Positions 16,687 to 25,458 of a stretch of DNA of 64,000 bases are shown piece by piece; positions within the stretch are counted from its first letter, which is position 1; every line of letters begins with the position of its first letter. Location of the stretch: positions 2,294,001 to 2,358,000 of the forward strand of contig NZ_JAMLIE010000001.1 of NCBI RefSeq assembly GCF_023954335.1. The letters are read 5' to 3'. The notes under the pieces were generated by a model, which was not told the DNA's origin, made no database searches, and worked only from the letters and a program-made list of their open reading frames with translations. Source of the DNA: Aquamicrobium sp. GTDB taxonomy: Bacteria > Pseudomonadota > Alphaproteobacteria > Rhizobiales > Rhizobiaceae. The translations under genes were made by a program, and so were the position numbers.

Positions 16687-17979
16687 TTAGGCTTCCAGCC
16701 TGTAGACTGTGCGGCCGGCGACGAGCGTTTGCAAGACCTTGCCTTGCAGGCGCGCGCCCTCGAAGCAGGTGTTCTTGGAGCGCGAGCGAATGTCCTCCTC
16801 GCGCACCACCCAGGGATGGTCGAGATCGACCACGATCATGTCGGCCGCCGCTCCGGGCGCGAGCGTGCCGCCCGGCAGGCCGTAGAGCCGCGCCGGCGCG
16901 GTCGACAGCGCATCGACGAGCCGCATCAGCGGCACCTCGCCATTGTGATGGAGGCGAAGCGCGGCCGAAAGCAGCGTCTCCAGCCCGATGGCGCCGGAAG
17001 CGGCGTCGGCGAAGGGCAGGCGCTTGGTGTCGACGTCCTGCGGGTCGTGCGAGGAGACGAGGATGTCGATGGTGCCGTCGCGCAGCGCCTCGACCATCGC
17101 CTGCCGGTCGTCCTCGCCGCGCAGCGGCGGCGACAGGCGGAAGAAGGTGCGGTATTCGCCGACATCGTTCTCGTTGAGCGTCAGGCTGGCGATGGCCGCG
17201 CCGGCGGTGACGTTGGCGCCGTCCGCCTTGGCGCGGGCAATGGCCGCGGCCGACATCGCGGCCGAGATCTTGGCGGCGTGGTAGCGGCCCTTGGTCAGCC
17301 GCGCCAGCATCAGGTCGCGTTCGAGCGGGATCGCCTCGGCCTCGCGCGGGATGCCCGGCAGGCCGAGCCAGCTCGCGTAAAGCCCCTCGTTCATCACGCC
17401 GGAGGAGGCGAGGTCCGGGTCCTGCGTCTCGTGGTCGATCACCGCGCCGAAGTCGCGGGCATAGGTCAGCGCGCGGCGCATGACGAGGCTGGAGGCGATG
17501 GTGTGCCGCCCCTCGGTGAAGGCGACCGCGCCGGCCTCGCGCAAGAGGCCGAACTCGGTCATCTCCCGGCCTTCGAGGCCTTTGGTGATCGCCGCCGCCG
17601 GGAAGATGTTGACGAGCGCCGTGTCGCGCGCCGTGCGCAGCACGAACTCGACCAGCGCCACGTCGTCAATCACCGGGTCGGTGTCCGGCATGGTGATGAT
17701 CGAGGTGACGCCGCCGGCCGCAGCCGCTTCGCTGGCCGAGGCGATGGTCTCGCGATGCTCCGCGCCGGGCTCGCCGACATGGACGCGCGCGTCGACCAGC
17801 CCCGGCAGGATCGCCCGGCCGGCGCAGTCGATAATGTTCGCGCCCTCGGGAATGCCCTGATTGCGCACTGACGCGCCGGCGGCGCGGATCGTCCCGCCCT
17901 CGACGATGACGGTGCCGGTCTCGTCGAGATCGCGCGAGGGATCGACGATGCGGGCGTTCTGGAAGACGGTGACGCTCAT
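16687..17979 (-). CDS. pyrC: Dihydroorotase-like protein, probably non-catalytic (PyrC')
   Basis: 430-residue amidohydrolase-fold protein, aligned throughout with dihydroorotase. The metal-binding motif, normally DxHxHxR, reads DARVHVGEPG: the first His is Arg65 while His67 remains. The region that normally supplies the catalytic Asp (TDHAPH type) reads VSSHDPQ, with Ser309-Ser310 in place. His183 and His234 persist. Such loss is known in PyrC' proteins that assemble with PyrB as a structural partner, as in Pseudomonas. It overlaps pyrB by 4 bp. A catalytically competent dihydroorotase is expected elsewhere in the genome. Rhizobial annotations usually call this pyrC. Confidence 0.85.
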   Translation of the reverse strand: MSVTVFQNARIVDPSRDLDETGTVIVEGGTIRAAGASVRNQGIPEGANIIDCAGRAILPGLVDARVHVGEPGAEHRETIASASEAAAAGGVTSIITMPDTDPVIDDVALVEFVLRTARDTALVNIFPAAAITKGLEGREMTEFGLLREAGAVAFTEGRHTIASSLVMRRALTYARDFGAVIDHETQDPDLASSGVMNEGLYASWLGLPGIPREAEAIPLERDLMLARLTKGRYHAAKISAAMSAAAIARAKADGANVTAGAAIASLTLNENDVGEYRTFFRLSPPLRGEDDRQAMVEALRDGTIDILVSSHDPQDVDTKRLPFADAASGAIGLETLLSAALRLHHNGEVPLMRLVDALSTAPARLYGLPGGTLAPGAAADMIVVDLDHPWVVREEDIRSRSKNTCFEGARLQGKVLQTLVAGRTVYRLEA

Positions 17980-18947
17980 GCCGCGTCTCCTTCCGCGCCG
18001 TCGCGGCGCGGGTCGAGCAGCGCCTCCATCACGGCCATGCGCACGGCCACCCCCATCTCCACCTGCTCCTGGATGACGCTCTGCGGGCCGTCGGCGATCG
18101 CCGAGGCGATCTCGACGCCGCGGTTCATCGGGCCGGGATGCATGACGAGCGCATCCTCCTTCGCCGCCTTCAGCTTTTCCGCGTCGAGGCCCCAGTAGCG
18201 GAAATATTCGCGCACAGAGGGCACGAAGGCCCCGGCCATGCGCTCGCGCTGCAGGCGCAGCATCATGACGACGTCGGCGCCCTTGAGCCCGTCCTCCATG
18301 CGGTTGAAGACCTCGACGCCCATCTGCGGGCCGATGCCGGAGGGCAGCAGCGTCGATGGCGCGACCACGCGCACCCGCGCGCCGAGCGCGTTGAGCAGGA
18401 TGATGTTGGAGCGCGCGACGCGCGAATGCGAGACGTCGCCGCAGATCGCCACCGTCAGTCCGGCGATTGCCCCGCGGGCGCGGCGGATCGTCAGCGCGTC
18501 GAGCAGCGCCTGCGTCGGGTGCTCGTGCGCGCCGTCGCCGGCATTGACCACCGAGCAGCCGACCTTCTGCGCCAGCAGCGCGGCCGCGCCGGCCGAGGAA
18601 TGGCGGATGACGAGGATGTCGGGGCGCATGGCGTTCAGCGTCATCGCCGTGTCGATCAGCGTCTCGCCCTTCTTCACCGAGGACGAGGCGACCGCCATGT
18701 TCATCACGTCGGCGCCGAGCCGCTTGCCCGCCAGCTCGAACGAGGATTGCGTGCGGGTCGAGGCTTCGTAGAACAGGTTGATCTGGGTGCGGCCGCGCAA
18801 GGAGGAGGATTTCTTCTCCTTCTGGCGCGACAGGCCGACGGCCGCGTCCGCCCGGTCGAGCAGGAGCTCGATGTCGAGCGGCGAAAGGCCGTTGATGCCG
18901 AGGAGGTGTCGGTGGGGGTAGAGCGGGAAGGGCACGCGCGCTGTCAT
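17976..18947 (-). CDS. pyrB: Aspartate carbamoyltransferase catalytic subunit
   Basis: Second step of de novo pyrimidine synthesis: carbamoyl phosphate plus aspartate to carbamoyl aspartate. 323 residues with the carbamoyl-phosphate site STRTQSSFE, the HSSAGAAAL and HPTQALLD signature, and the MHPGPMNRG loop that binds aspartate. No pyrI regulatory subunit is adjacent, consistent with class A complexes built from PyrB and PyrC-like chains. The start at 18947 gives a short leader before LLGINGLSPLDI. The gene diverges from the AidB-type gene across a 156-bp spacer. Confidence 0.97.
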   Translation of the reverse strand: MTARVPFPLYPHRHLLGINGLSPLDIELLLDRADAAVGLSRQKEKKSSSLRGRTQINLFYEASTRTQSSFELAGKRLGADVMNMAVASSSVKKGETLIDTAMTLNAMRPDILVIRHSSAGAAALLAQKVGCSVVNAGDGAHEHPTQALLDALTIRRARGAIAGLTVAICGDVSHSRVARSNIILLNALGARVRVVAPSTLLPSGIGPQMGVEVFNRMEDGLKGADVVMMLRLQRERMAGAFVPSVREYFRYWGLDAEKLKAAKEDALVMHPGPMNRGVEIASAIADGPQSVIQEQVEMGVAVRMAVMEALLDPRRDGAEGDAA

Positions 18948-19103
18948 GGTAAAGCCGTGCTATAGGCATGCATGGGCCGACCGGCAAGCCGCTTTCGGGC
19001 AATGCCGGCGATTTCCAGCGGTGAATTTCCTCGCACTGCGGCCTCATTTGCCTGTAACTGGGCGCAAGCTCCCGAATCGACCGGCCTGACGGAGGCTTCA
19101 GAC

Positions 19104-20732
19104 GTGACGCATCAGGTATTGAACCAAAGCCCGCCCCTGTCGGGATCGAGCGCCTGGCGCGCCGACCCGCTGCTGGTGCAGCTGGCCGAGGGCTGGCCGG
19201 AGCCCGTGCGCCGCGATCTCGAGCAGGTCGGCCGCTATGTCCGCTCGTCCGAGGCGCAGGAGATGGCGCGGCTCGCCAACGTCGAGACGCCGAAGCTGAG
19301 GACCCACGACCGGCAGGGCCGCCGCATCGATGTCGTCGAGTTCCACCCGGCCTATCACGCGCTGATGCGCCGCTCGATCGCGCTCGGGCTGCACTCCTCG
19401 ATCTGGGAGGACGCGCGCGAGGAGGCGGGGCGTCGGCACCAGGTGCGCGCGGCGCGCTTCTTCCTCACCGCGCAGCTCGAATGCGGGCATCTGTGTCCCA
19501 TCACCATGACCAGCGCCTCGCTGGCGGCGCTGATGGCGAGCCCGCAGCTCTTCCGCGATCTCGCCCCGCGGGTGCTGACCCGCAAGTACGACCAGTCGCA
19601 GAAGCCGATGGCCCAGAAGGCGGGCCTGACCTTCGGCATGGGCATGACCGAGAAGCAGGGCGGCACCGACGTGCGCGCCAACACCTCGCGCGCCGTGCCC
19701 GCCGGCGGCCGCTTCCACAGCCTCACCGGCCACAAATGGTTCATGTCCGCGCCGATGTCGGATGCCTTCCTGATGCTGGCGCAGGCCGAGGCCGGGCTTT
19801 CCTGCTTCCTCGTGCCGCGCCTGCGCGATGACGGCAGCCACAACGGCCTCGAGCTCCAGCGCCTGAAGGACAAGCTCGGCAACCGCTCCAACGCCTCCTC
19901 GGAGGTCGAGTTCGACGGCGCGCTGGCCGAGATGGTCGGCGAGCCGGGCAAGGGCGTCCGCACCATCATGGACATGGTGACGCTGACGCGGCTCGACTGC
20001 GCGCTGGCCAGCGCCGGCATCATGCGCGCCGCGCTCGCCGAGGCCGTCCACCACACCCGCCACCGCAAGGCGTTCGGCACGGAGCTCGCCGACCAGCCGC
20101 TGATGCAGCGCGTGCTGGCCGACATGGCGCTCGACGTCGCCGCCGCGACCGCGCTTTCCATGCGGCTCGCCCGCTCGTTCGACGAGGCCGCGCGCAATGC
20201 CGGCGAGGCGGCGTTCGCCCGCACCATGACCCCGGTGGTCAAGTACTGGGTGTGCAAGATCACGCCGCCGCTGGTCTACGAGGCGATGGAGTGCCTCGGC
20301 GGCAACGGCTATATCGAGGAGGGGCCGCTGGCGCGCGCCTATCGCGAGGCGCCGGTCAACGCCATCTGGGAAGGCTCGGGCAACGTCATGGCGCTGGATG
20401 TGCTGAGGGTGCTCGCCCGCGCGTCGCAGCTCTTCGAGGAAGTGCTCGCGGGAATCGGCCGCGACCTCGGCGCGGCCGGCAAGGGCGTGCTCGGCGTGCT
20501 GCGCGCCGCGCTCCAGGTCGCGGCCTCGGACGAGGGCTCAGCCCGCATCCTCACCGAGCAGCTGGCGCTGTCGGCCGCCGCCGCCGAGCTGCGCCGGCTG
20601 GGGGCAGGGCGCATCGCCGACGCCTTCGTCGAGACGCGCCTCGCCGGCCAGTGGCGCACCAGCTACGGCATGCTCGACGCGCGCCACGATTCGCGCACCA
20701 TCCTCGAAACGCTCTATCCCGAACTCGGCTGA
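19104..20732 (+). CDS. AidB-type acyl-CoA dehydrogenase family protein
   Basis: 542-residue flavoprotein of the acyl-CoA dehydrogenase superfamily, the length of E. coli AidB (541). Landmarks include GMTEKQGGTDVRANT (flavin contact), LTGHKWFMSAPMSDAFLML, and the C-terminal ECLGGNGYIEEGPLARAYRE with NAIWEGSGNVMALD. The GTG start at 19104 has GGAGG 8 nt upstream; an earlier in-frame ATG would give an unrelated N-terminus. AidB proteins are linked to alkylation damage or to acyl-CoA oxidation; which applies here is not shown. A GC-rich hairpin follows. Confidence 0.88.
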   Translation: MTHQVLNQSPPLSGSSAWRADPLLVQLAEGWPEPVRRDLEQVGRYVRSSEAQEMARLANVETPKLRTHDRQGRRIDVVEFHPAYHALMRRSIALGLHSSIWEDAREEAGRRHQVRAARFFLTAQLECGHLCPITMTSASLAALMASPQLFRDLAPRVLTRKYDQSQKPMAQKAGLTFGMGMTEKQGGTDVRANTSRAVPAGGRFHSLTGHKWFMSAPMSDAFLMLAQAEAGLSCFLVPRLRDDGSHNGLELQRLKDKLGNRSNASSEVEFDGALAEMVGEPGKGVRTIMDMVTLTRLDCALASAGIMRAALAEAVHHTRHRKAFGTELADQPLMQRVLADMALDVAAATALSMRLARSFDEAARNAGEAAFARTMTPVVKYWVCKITPPLVYEAMECLGGNGYIEEGPLARAYREAPVNAIWEGSGNVMALDVLRVLARASQLFEEVLAGIGRDLGAAGKGVLGVLRAALQVAASDEGSARILTEQLALSAAAAELRRLGAGRIADAFVETRLAGQWRTSYGMLDARHDSRTILETLYPELG

Positions 20733-20764
20733 AACGCTCCGCCGCCGGCGCCGCCAATGCGGCG

Positions 20765-20782
20765 CACCGGGGTTTTCCCCGG
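20765..20782 (+). terminator. Short GC hairpin after the AidB-type gene
   Basis: ACCGGGG and CCCCGGT arms around a TTTT loop, 32 bp after the stop. There is only a weak downstream T tract, so it may pause RNA polymerase or stabilise the message rather than act as a full intrinsic terminator. Confidence 0.5.
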
Positions 20783-20897
20783 TTCGGGCCCGGCCGTTAA
20801 CCTTAACAAATGGTTTCCGTTGCCGCTCGCATGCGACGGGTTCAGTGTCGGCCGGTCGCGTCATCGGCGCGGCGTTCCGCTCTCGAGAGGCCGCGCC

Positions 20898-21218
20898 ATG
20901 CGTTACATCCTGATCTTCTGGGCCGTGCCGATGGGGCTGTTCTGGGGCTGGTACTATCTGTCGTACCACGACATGAATTTCGGCTTCCTCGTTCTCTCGC
21001 GCGCGGTGCACGACTACGCCTTCGGCTTCTACGGCAACATCATCGGCATCGACCCGGCGACCATCGGCCCGATGGTCATGCGCGCCTGCGTCATCGACAC
21101 GGCGCTGATCTTCTCGATCTACGGCTTCCGCAAGCGGCGCGAGATCGCGGCATGGTGGAACGCCTCGCGCGTCAGCGCGCCAGAGCCGCAAGCCGGTCGA
21201 GCGCCCCCTGCAGAATGA
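20898..21218 (+). CDS. DUF6105-like small membrane protein
   Basis: 106 residues with two or three hydrophobic segments (YILIFWAVPMGLFWGWYYL, a central amphipathic stretch, and CVIDTALIFSIYGF) and a basic then polar C-terminus. The pattern resembles small inner-membrane proteins annotated DUF6105 in Rhizobiales; I am not certain of the family number. The ATG at 20898 is chosen because the extended frame upstream is not hydrophobic. Its 3' end overlaps the ruvX 3' end by 47 bp on the opposite strand. Confidence 0.7.
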   Translation: MRYILIFWAVPMGLFWGWYYLSYHDMNFGFLVLSRAVHDYAFGFYGNIIGIDPATIGPMVMRACVIDTALIFSIYGFRKRREIAAWWNASRVSAPEPQAGRAPPAE

Positions 21219-21642
21219 AGGCGGCCGCCGCCGAATCGATGCGCTCGCCGCGTTTCGCCCGCGACACGTCCATGGAAATCAGCGCCCGCTCTGCCGCGAC
21301 GGTCGACAGCCGCTCGTCCCAGTAGACGAAGGGCAGGTCGGTCAGCCGCTCCATGTTGCGCACGAAGGCCCGTGTCGCCTGGACGCGCGGCCCTTCGGAG
21401 CCGTCCATGTTGACCGGCAGGCCGACGACGATCGCGGCCGCCTTCTCCTTGTCGAGCGCGGCGAGGAGCGCCTGCGCGTCGAGCGTGAATTTTTTGCGCG
21501 CGATCACCGGGCGCGGATGGGCGAAGGAGAGGCCGGCATCCGACATGGCAAGGCCGATGGTCCTGGTGCCGAGGTCGATCCCCGCGAGCGTCGCCCCCGG
21601 CGGGAGGACGGCCGGCAATTCGGCAATGTCGATCACCGGCAT
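21172..21642 (-). CDS. ruvX: Holliday junction resolvase-like protein RuvX (YqgF)
   Basis: 156-residue RNase H-fold nuclease. Known YqgF proteins take part in pre-16S rRNA 5'-end processing and have been proposed as Holliday junction resolvases. Diagnostic segments are AGIDLGTRTIGLAMSD, VVGLPVNMDGSEG and VYWDERLSTVAAERAL, carrying the acidic residues of the active site, and the C-terminal ERIDSAAAAFILQGALD. The ATG at 21642 starts MPVIDIAELP; a longer frame upstream is basic and unlike the family. It diverges from the UPF0173 hydrolase gene. Confidence 0.94.
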   Translation of the reverse strand: MPVIDIAELPAVLPPGATLAGIDLGTRTIGLAMSDAGLSFAHPRPVIARKKFTLDAQALLAALDKEKAAAIVVGLPVNMDGSEGPRVQATRAFVRNMERLTDLPFVYWDERLSTVAAERALISMDVSRAKRGERIDSAAAAFILQGALDRLAALAR

Positions 21643-21726
21643 TTTTCGCTTCGCCCCTTTGCCTCTTCGCTTCCCGCTTCTATCCTGCCGCAGAGCCGAA
21701 AGCGAGCATGTGAAGGAGACCCTGCG

Positions 21727-22434
21727 ATGAAGCTGACCTGGTACGGCCATTCCGCCTTCGCCGTCGAGGCGGGCGAGGCGCGAATCCTCATCGACCCGTT
21801 CCTGAGCGGCAACCCGTCATGGGGCAAGGGCTGGGAGGAAGCGGCCGAAGGCGTCACCCATGTCCTGCTCACCCATGGCCACAGCGACCATATCGGCGAT
21901 GCCGTCGCCATCCTGAAGAAGACCGGCGCGCAGCTCGTCGCCAATTTCGAGCTGTGCATGTATCTCGTCGGGCAGGGGGCGAGCGGCGAGCGGATCAATC
22001 CCGGCAACACCGGCGGCACCGTCGATTGCGGCGGCTTCACCGTCACCTTCGTCCAGGCGCTGCATTCCTCGTCCTTCGGGCAGGATGGCGGGGCGAACGT
22101 CTATCTCGGCAACCCGCTCGGGCTGGTGCTGCATTTCGCCGACGGCCAATCGCTCTATCATATGGGCGACACCGACATCTTCTCCGACATGGCGCTCATC
22201 GAGGAGTTGCATGCGCCGAAGGTCGGCATCGTGCCGGTCGGCGACCGCTTCACCATGGGCGGCGCGGTGGCCGCGCTCGCCTGCCGGCGGTTCTTCAACT
22301 TCGAGACCGTGATCCCGGCGCACTATGCCACCTTCGGCCTGCTCGACCAGAACGCGGACAAGTTCGTCGAGGGCATGGAAGGCTCGAAGACGAAGGTGCT
22401 GGTGCCGAAGATCGGCGAGCCGTTCGCGCCTTGA
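21727..22434 (+). CDS. UPF0173 metal-dependent hydrolase (metallo-beta-lactamase fold)
   Basis: 235-residue protein with MKLTWYGHSAFAVE at the N-terminus and the metal-binding THGHSDHIGD motif; further ligands appear in HSSSFGQDGG, MGDTDIFSDM and IPAHYATFG. This is the YtkL/UPF0173 subgroup, whose physiological substrate is unknown. An AAGGAGA ribosome-binding site lies just before the ATG. It precedes gatC by 95 bp on the same strand. Confidence 0.92.
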   Translation: MKLTWYGHSAFAVEAGEARILIDPFLSGNPSWGKGWEEAAEGVTHVLLTHGHSDHIGDAVAILKKTGAQLVANFELCMYLVGQGASGERINPGNTGGTVDCGGFTVTFVQALHSSSFGQDGGANVYLGNPLGLVLHFADGQSLYHMGDTDIFSDMALIEELHAPKVGIVPVGDRFTMGGAVAALACRRFFNFETVIPAHYATFGLLDQNADKFVEGMEGSKTKVLVPKIGEPFAP

Positions 22435-22529
22435 CGGTTCTTTCCCTGTTGCGCCCGGCCTGTTGCGCTCGTGGGGCAGCGCCGCTATAGCCCGGTGAGT
22501 TGTTTCCCATCCATTCGCCGGAGCGAAGA

Positions 22530-22817
22530 ATGTCCGTCGATCTCGACACCGTGAAGCGCGTGGCGCGGCTTGCCCGCATTGCCGTGACCGAGGAGGAAGC
22601 CGGCCGCATGACCGGCGAATTGAACGTCATCCTCGGCTTCGTCGAGCAGCTTTCCGAGGTCGACGTCGACGGCGTCGAGCCGATGACCTCGGTCATGCCG
22701 ATGGAGATGCGCAAGCGGCAGGATGCCGTCACCGACGGCGGCAAGGCGGCCGACATCGTCGCCAACGCCCCGGCGACCGAGGAGAATTTCTTCCTCGTTC
22801 CCAAGGTGGTGGAGTAG
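22530..22817 (+). CDS. gatC: Asp-tRNA(Asn)/Glu-tRNA(Gln) amidotransferase subunit C
   Basis: 95-residue GatC, which stabilises GatA and links it to GatB in the complex that converts Glu-tRNA(Gln) and Asp-tRNA(Asn) to the correct amidated forms. It has the usual N-terminal VKRVARLARIAV helix and the DGVEPMTSV segment. The ATG at 22530 matches homologues. It is followed by a GNAT gene and gatA, a frequent order in Rhizobiales; gatB is not in the window. Confidence 0.95.
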   Translation: MSVDLDTVKRVARLARIAVTEEEAGRMTGELNVILGFVEQLSEVDVDGVEPMTSVMPMEMRKRQDAVTDGGKAADIVANAPATEENFFLVPKVVE

Positions 22818-22820
22818 GCG

Positions 22821-23288
22821 GTGACCGTGGAGATCGCGGTCGAGACGCCGCTGCAGGACGACATACGCCGGCTCGTGGGCGAGTTGAACGCCTACATGAT
22901 GCCGCTCACGCCGCGTGAGTTCCAGTTTCAGCTTACGGTCGAGCAGATGACCGAGCCTTCGGTGACGCTGTTCGTCGCGCGCGATGCCTCCGGCCGTGCG
23001 GTCGGCATGGGCGCGCTCAAGGAGCACGGCGACGGGCTCGGCGAGGTCAAGCGCATGTACACCCTGCCCGAGACGCGCGGCCGGCGCGTCGGCTCGCAGC
23101 TCCTTGAGCGCATCGAGGAGCTCGCCCGCGAGAAGGGGCTTGGCCACATCGTGCTGGAGACCGGCGAAGCGCCCGGTTTCGAGCCGGCGTGGCGCGTCTA
23201 CGAGCGCGGCGGCTTTACGATGTGCGGCGCGGTGCTCGACTATCCCGATTCCGGCTATTCGCGATTTTACGAAAAGAAGCTTTCCTAA
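22821..23288 (+). CDS. GNAT family N-acetyltransferase
   Basis: 155 residues with the acetyl-CoA site motif A: EVKRMYTLPETRGRRVGSQLL, the R/Q-x-x-G-x-G/A variant, then a central strand and YERGGFTMCGAVLDY. GTG start 3 bp after the gatC stop. Its TAA stop overlaps the first base of the gatA start codon. The position inside gatC-gatA means it is co-expressed with the amidotransferase. Its acceptor is unknown. Confidence 0.88.
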   Translation: MTVEIAVETPLQDDIRRLVGELNAYMMPLTPREFQFQLTVEQMTEPSVTLFVARDASGRAVGMGALKEHGDGLGEVKRMYTLPETRGRRVGSQLLERIEELAREKGLGHIVLETGEAPGFEPAWRVYERGGFTMCGAVLDYPDSGYSRFYEKKLS

Positions 23289-24769
23289 TGACCGACCTGA
23301 CGACACTGACGATTGCCGAAGCGCGCGACGGGCTGACGGCCAAGGACTTTTCGGCCCTTGAGCTGACGGACTCTTATTTGTCAGTCATCGACGCCTTCAA
23401 CCCGACCTTCAACGCCTATGTCACCGTCACCCACGACAAGGCGCGCGCGATGGCGAAGGCGTCGGACGGACGGCTTGCCAAGGGCGAAAGCGGCGCGCTG
23501 GAAGGCATCCCGCTCGGCATCAAGGACCTGTTCGCGACCGAGGGCGTCCACACCCAGGCTGCCAGCCACATCCTCGACGGCTTCGAGCCGCGCTACGAAT
23601 CGACTGTCACCGCCAATCTGTGGGCCGACGGCGCGGTCATGCTCGGCAAGCTCAACATGGACGAGTTCGCCATGGGCTCGTCCAACGAGACCTCGTACTA
23701 CGGTCCGGTCAAGAATCCGTGGCGCGCCGAGGGCTCGAACCGCGACCTCGTGCCCGGCGGCTCGTCCGGCGGCTCGGCGGCGGCCGTCGCCGCGCGCCTG
23801 TGCGCCGGCGCGACCGCGACCGACACCGGCGGCTCGATCCGCCAGCCGGCCGCGTTCACCGGCACCGTCGGCATCAAGCCGACCTACGGCCGCTGCTCGC
23901 GCTGGGGCATCGTCGCCTTCGCCTCGTCGCTCGACCAGGCCGGGCCGATCGCCCGCGACGTGCGCGACGCCGCGATCCTGCTGAAGTCGATGGCCTCGGT
24001 CGATCCGAAGGACACCACCTCCGTCGACCGCCCGGTGCCGGACTACGAGGCCGCGCTCGGCCGCTCGCTCAAGGGCGTGAAGATCGGCATCCCGAAGGAG
24101 TATCGCGTCGAGGGCATGCCGCAGGAGATCGAGGCGCTGTGGCAGCAGGGCATCGCCTGGCTGAAGGACGCGGGCGCCGAGATCGTCGACATCTCGCTGC
24201 CGCATACGAAATATGCGCTGCCGACCTACTACATCGTCGCGCCGGCCGAAGCCTCCTCGAATCTCGCCCGCTACGACGGCGTGCGCTACGGTCTGCGCGT
24301 GCCGGGCCGCGACATCGTCGAGATGTACGAGAACACGCGTGCCAAAGGCTTCGGGCAGGAGGTCAAGCGCCGCATCATGATCGGCACCTATGTGCTGTCG
24401 GCCGGCTATTACGACGCCTATTACGTCAGGGCGCAGAAGGTGCGCACCCTGATCAAGCGCGATTTCGAGGATGCCTTCCACGCCGGCGTCGACGCCATCC
24501 TGACCCCGGCGACACCGTCCGCCGCCTTCGGCATCGCCGACCAGGAGCTCGCTTCCGACCCGGTCAAGATGTATCTCAACGACGTCTTCACGGTCACCGT
24601 CAACATGGCCGGCCTGCCGGGCATCGCGGTTCCGGCCGGGCTCGACGGGCAGGGGCTGCCGCTCGGCCTCCAGCTGATCGGCCGGCCGTTCGACGAGGAG
24701 ACGCTGTTCTCCGCCGCCCATGCCGTCGAGCGCGCCGCCGGCCGTTTCACGCCGCGGAAATGGTGGTAG
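23288..24769 (+). CDS. gatA: Asp-tRNA(Asn)/Glu-tRNA(Gln) amidotransferase subunit A
   Basis: 493-residue glutaminase/amidase subunit that releases ammonia for tRNA amidation. The amidase Ser-cisSer-Lys triad is visible as Lys79 (GIPLGIKD), Ser159 (GGSSGGSAAA) and Ser183 (TDTGGSIRQPA), with the same spacing as Staphylococcus GatA. The start at 23288 overlaps the upstream GNAT stop (TAATG). Length is normal for the family. Confidence 0.97.
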   Translation: MTDLTTLTIAEARDGLTAKDFSALELTDSYLSVIDAFNPTFNAYVTVTHDKARAMAKASDGRLAKGESGALEGIPLGIKDLFATEGVHTQAASHILDGFEPRYESTVTANLWADGAVMLGKLNMDEFAMGSSNETSYYGPVKNPWRAEGSNRDLVPGGSSGGSAAAVAARLCAGATATDTGGSIRQPAAFTGTVGIKPTYGRCSRWGIVAFASSLDQAGPIARDVRDAAILLKSMASVDPKDTTSVDRPVPDYEAALGRSLKGVKIGIPKEYRVEGMPQEIEALWQQGIAWLKDAGAEIVDISLPHTKYALPTYYIVAPAEASSNLARYDGVRYGLRVPGRDIVEMYENTRAKGFGQEVKRRIMIGTYVLSAGYYDAYYVRAQKVRTLIKRDFEDAFHAGVDAILTPATPSAAFGIADQELASDPVKMYLNDVFTVTVNMAGLPGIAVPAGLDGQGLPLGLQLIGRPFDEETLFSAAHAVERAAGRFTPRKWW

Positions 24770-24845
24770 GCGCGGCCGCGCCTTCTCGCCTTCCGCCGCG
24801 CGATCCTGCTATCCTCGCCGCAGATTCGAGGTGGAGAGGCTGTTC

Positions 24846-25451
24846 ATGGCGCGGGTGCCGCAGGTAAGGGACCATCAGGCCCGGACGGTCGAGACCTCCG
24901 AGAACCGGATCACCATCCGCGAGACGCTCGACGGCCTCGGCATCTACAACCCGGCGCGCCGCAACATCGTCCTCGTCCTCTTCCTCATGCTGTGGCTCAC
25001 CGGCTGGGCGTTCGGCGAGTATTTCGCACTGTCGCAGATCCTGCGCGGCGGCAATATCTTCGGCTCGCTGTTCCTGCTCGTCTGGGCCTCGTTCTGGACG
25101 CTGGGCGGCCTTTTCGCCGCCAGGGTCCTGCTGTGGAACCTGTTCGGCTCCGAGCGGCTGTTCATCACCGAGGGCATGCTGGTCCATTCCTCGGGTTTCG
25201 GCCCGTTCCGGCGCAAGCGCATCCACCCGCTCGCCGAGGTCGGCGATTTCCGCCTCAACCTGAAGGGCGATCCTGCCGCCAACGCCATACCGTTGCGCTC
25301 GATCGAGTACCGGGCGGGCGGCAGCGTGCGCAGCTTCGGCGTCGGCATGACGCGCGAGGAGGCGGAAGCCTCGCTCGCCGCCATCCGCCGGGCGCTGCCG
25401 TTCGACGCGCCCGGCAGCGAGGTCCGTAGCGAGGCCCGTAGCGAGGATTGA
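24846..25451 (+). CDS. Hypothetical inner-membrane protein, 201 aa
   Basis: A polar N-terminus (about 40 residues) precedes two transmembrane helices (NIVLVLFLMLWLTGWAFGEY and a second from about residue 70). A soluble C-terminal region follows with SERLFITEGMLVHSSGF and an RxGFG-type PH-like look, ending in a short repeated tail (SEVRSEARSED) encoded by GTCCGTAGCGAGG-like direct repeats. The GGAGAGG before the ATG at 24846 supports the start. The overall pattern resembles membrane proteins with a bacterial PH-like domain, but I cannot name a family. Confidence 0.75.
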   Translation: MARVPQVRDHQARTVETSENRITIRETLDGLGIYNPARRNIVLVLFLMLWLTGWAFGEYFALSQILRGGNIFGSLFLLVWASFWTLGGLFAARVLLWNLFGSERLFITEGMLVHSSGFGPFRRKRIHPLAEVGDFRLNLKGDPAANAIPLRSIEYRAGGSVRSFGVGMTREEAEASLAAIRRALPFDAPGSEVRSEARSED

Positions 25452-25458
25452 CGCGCCG

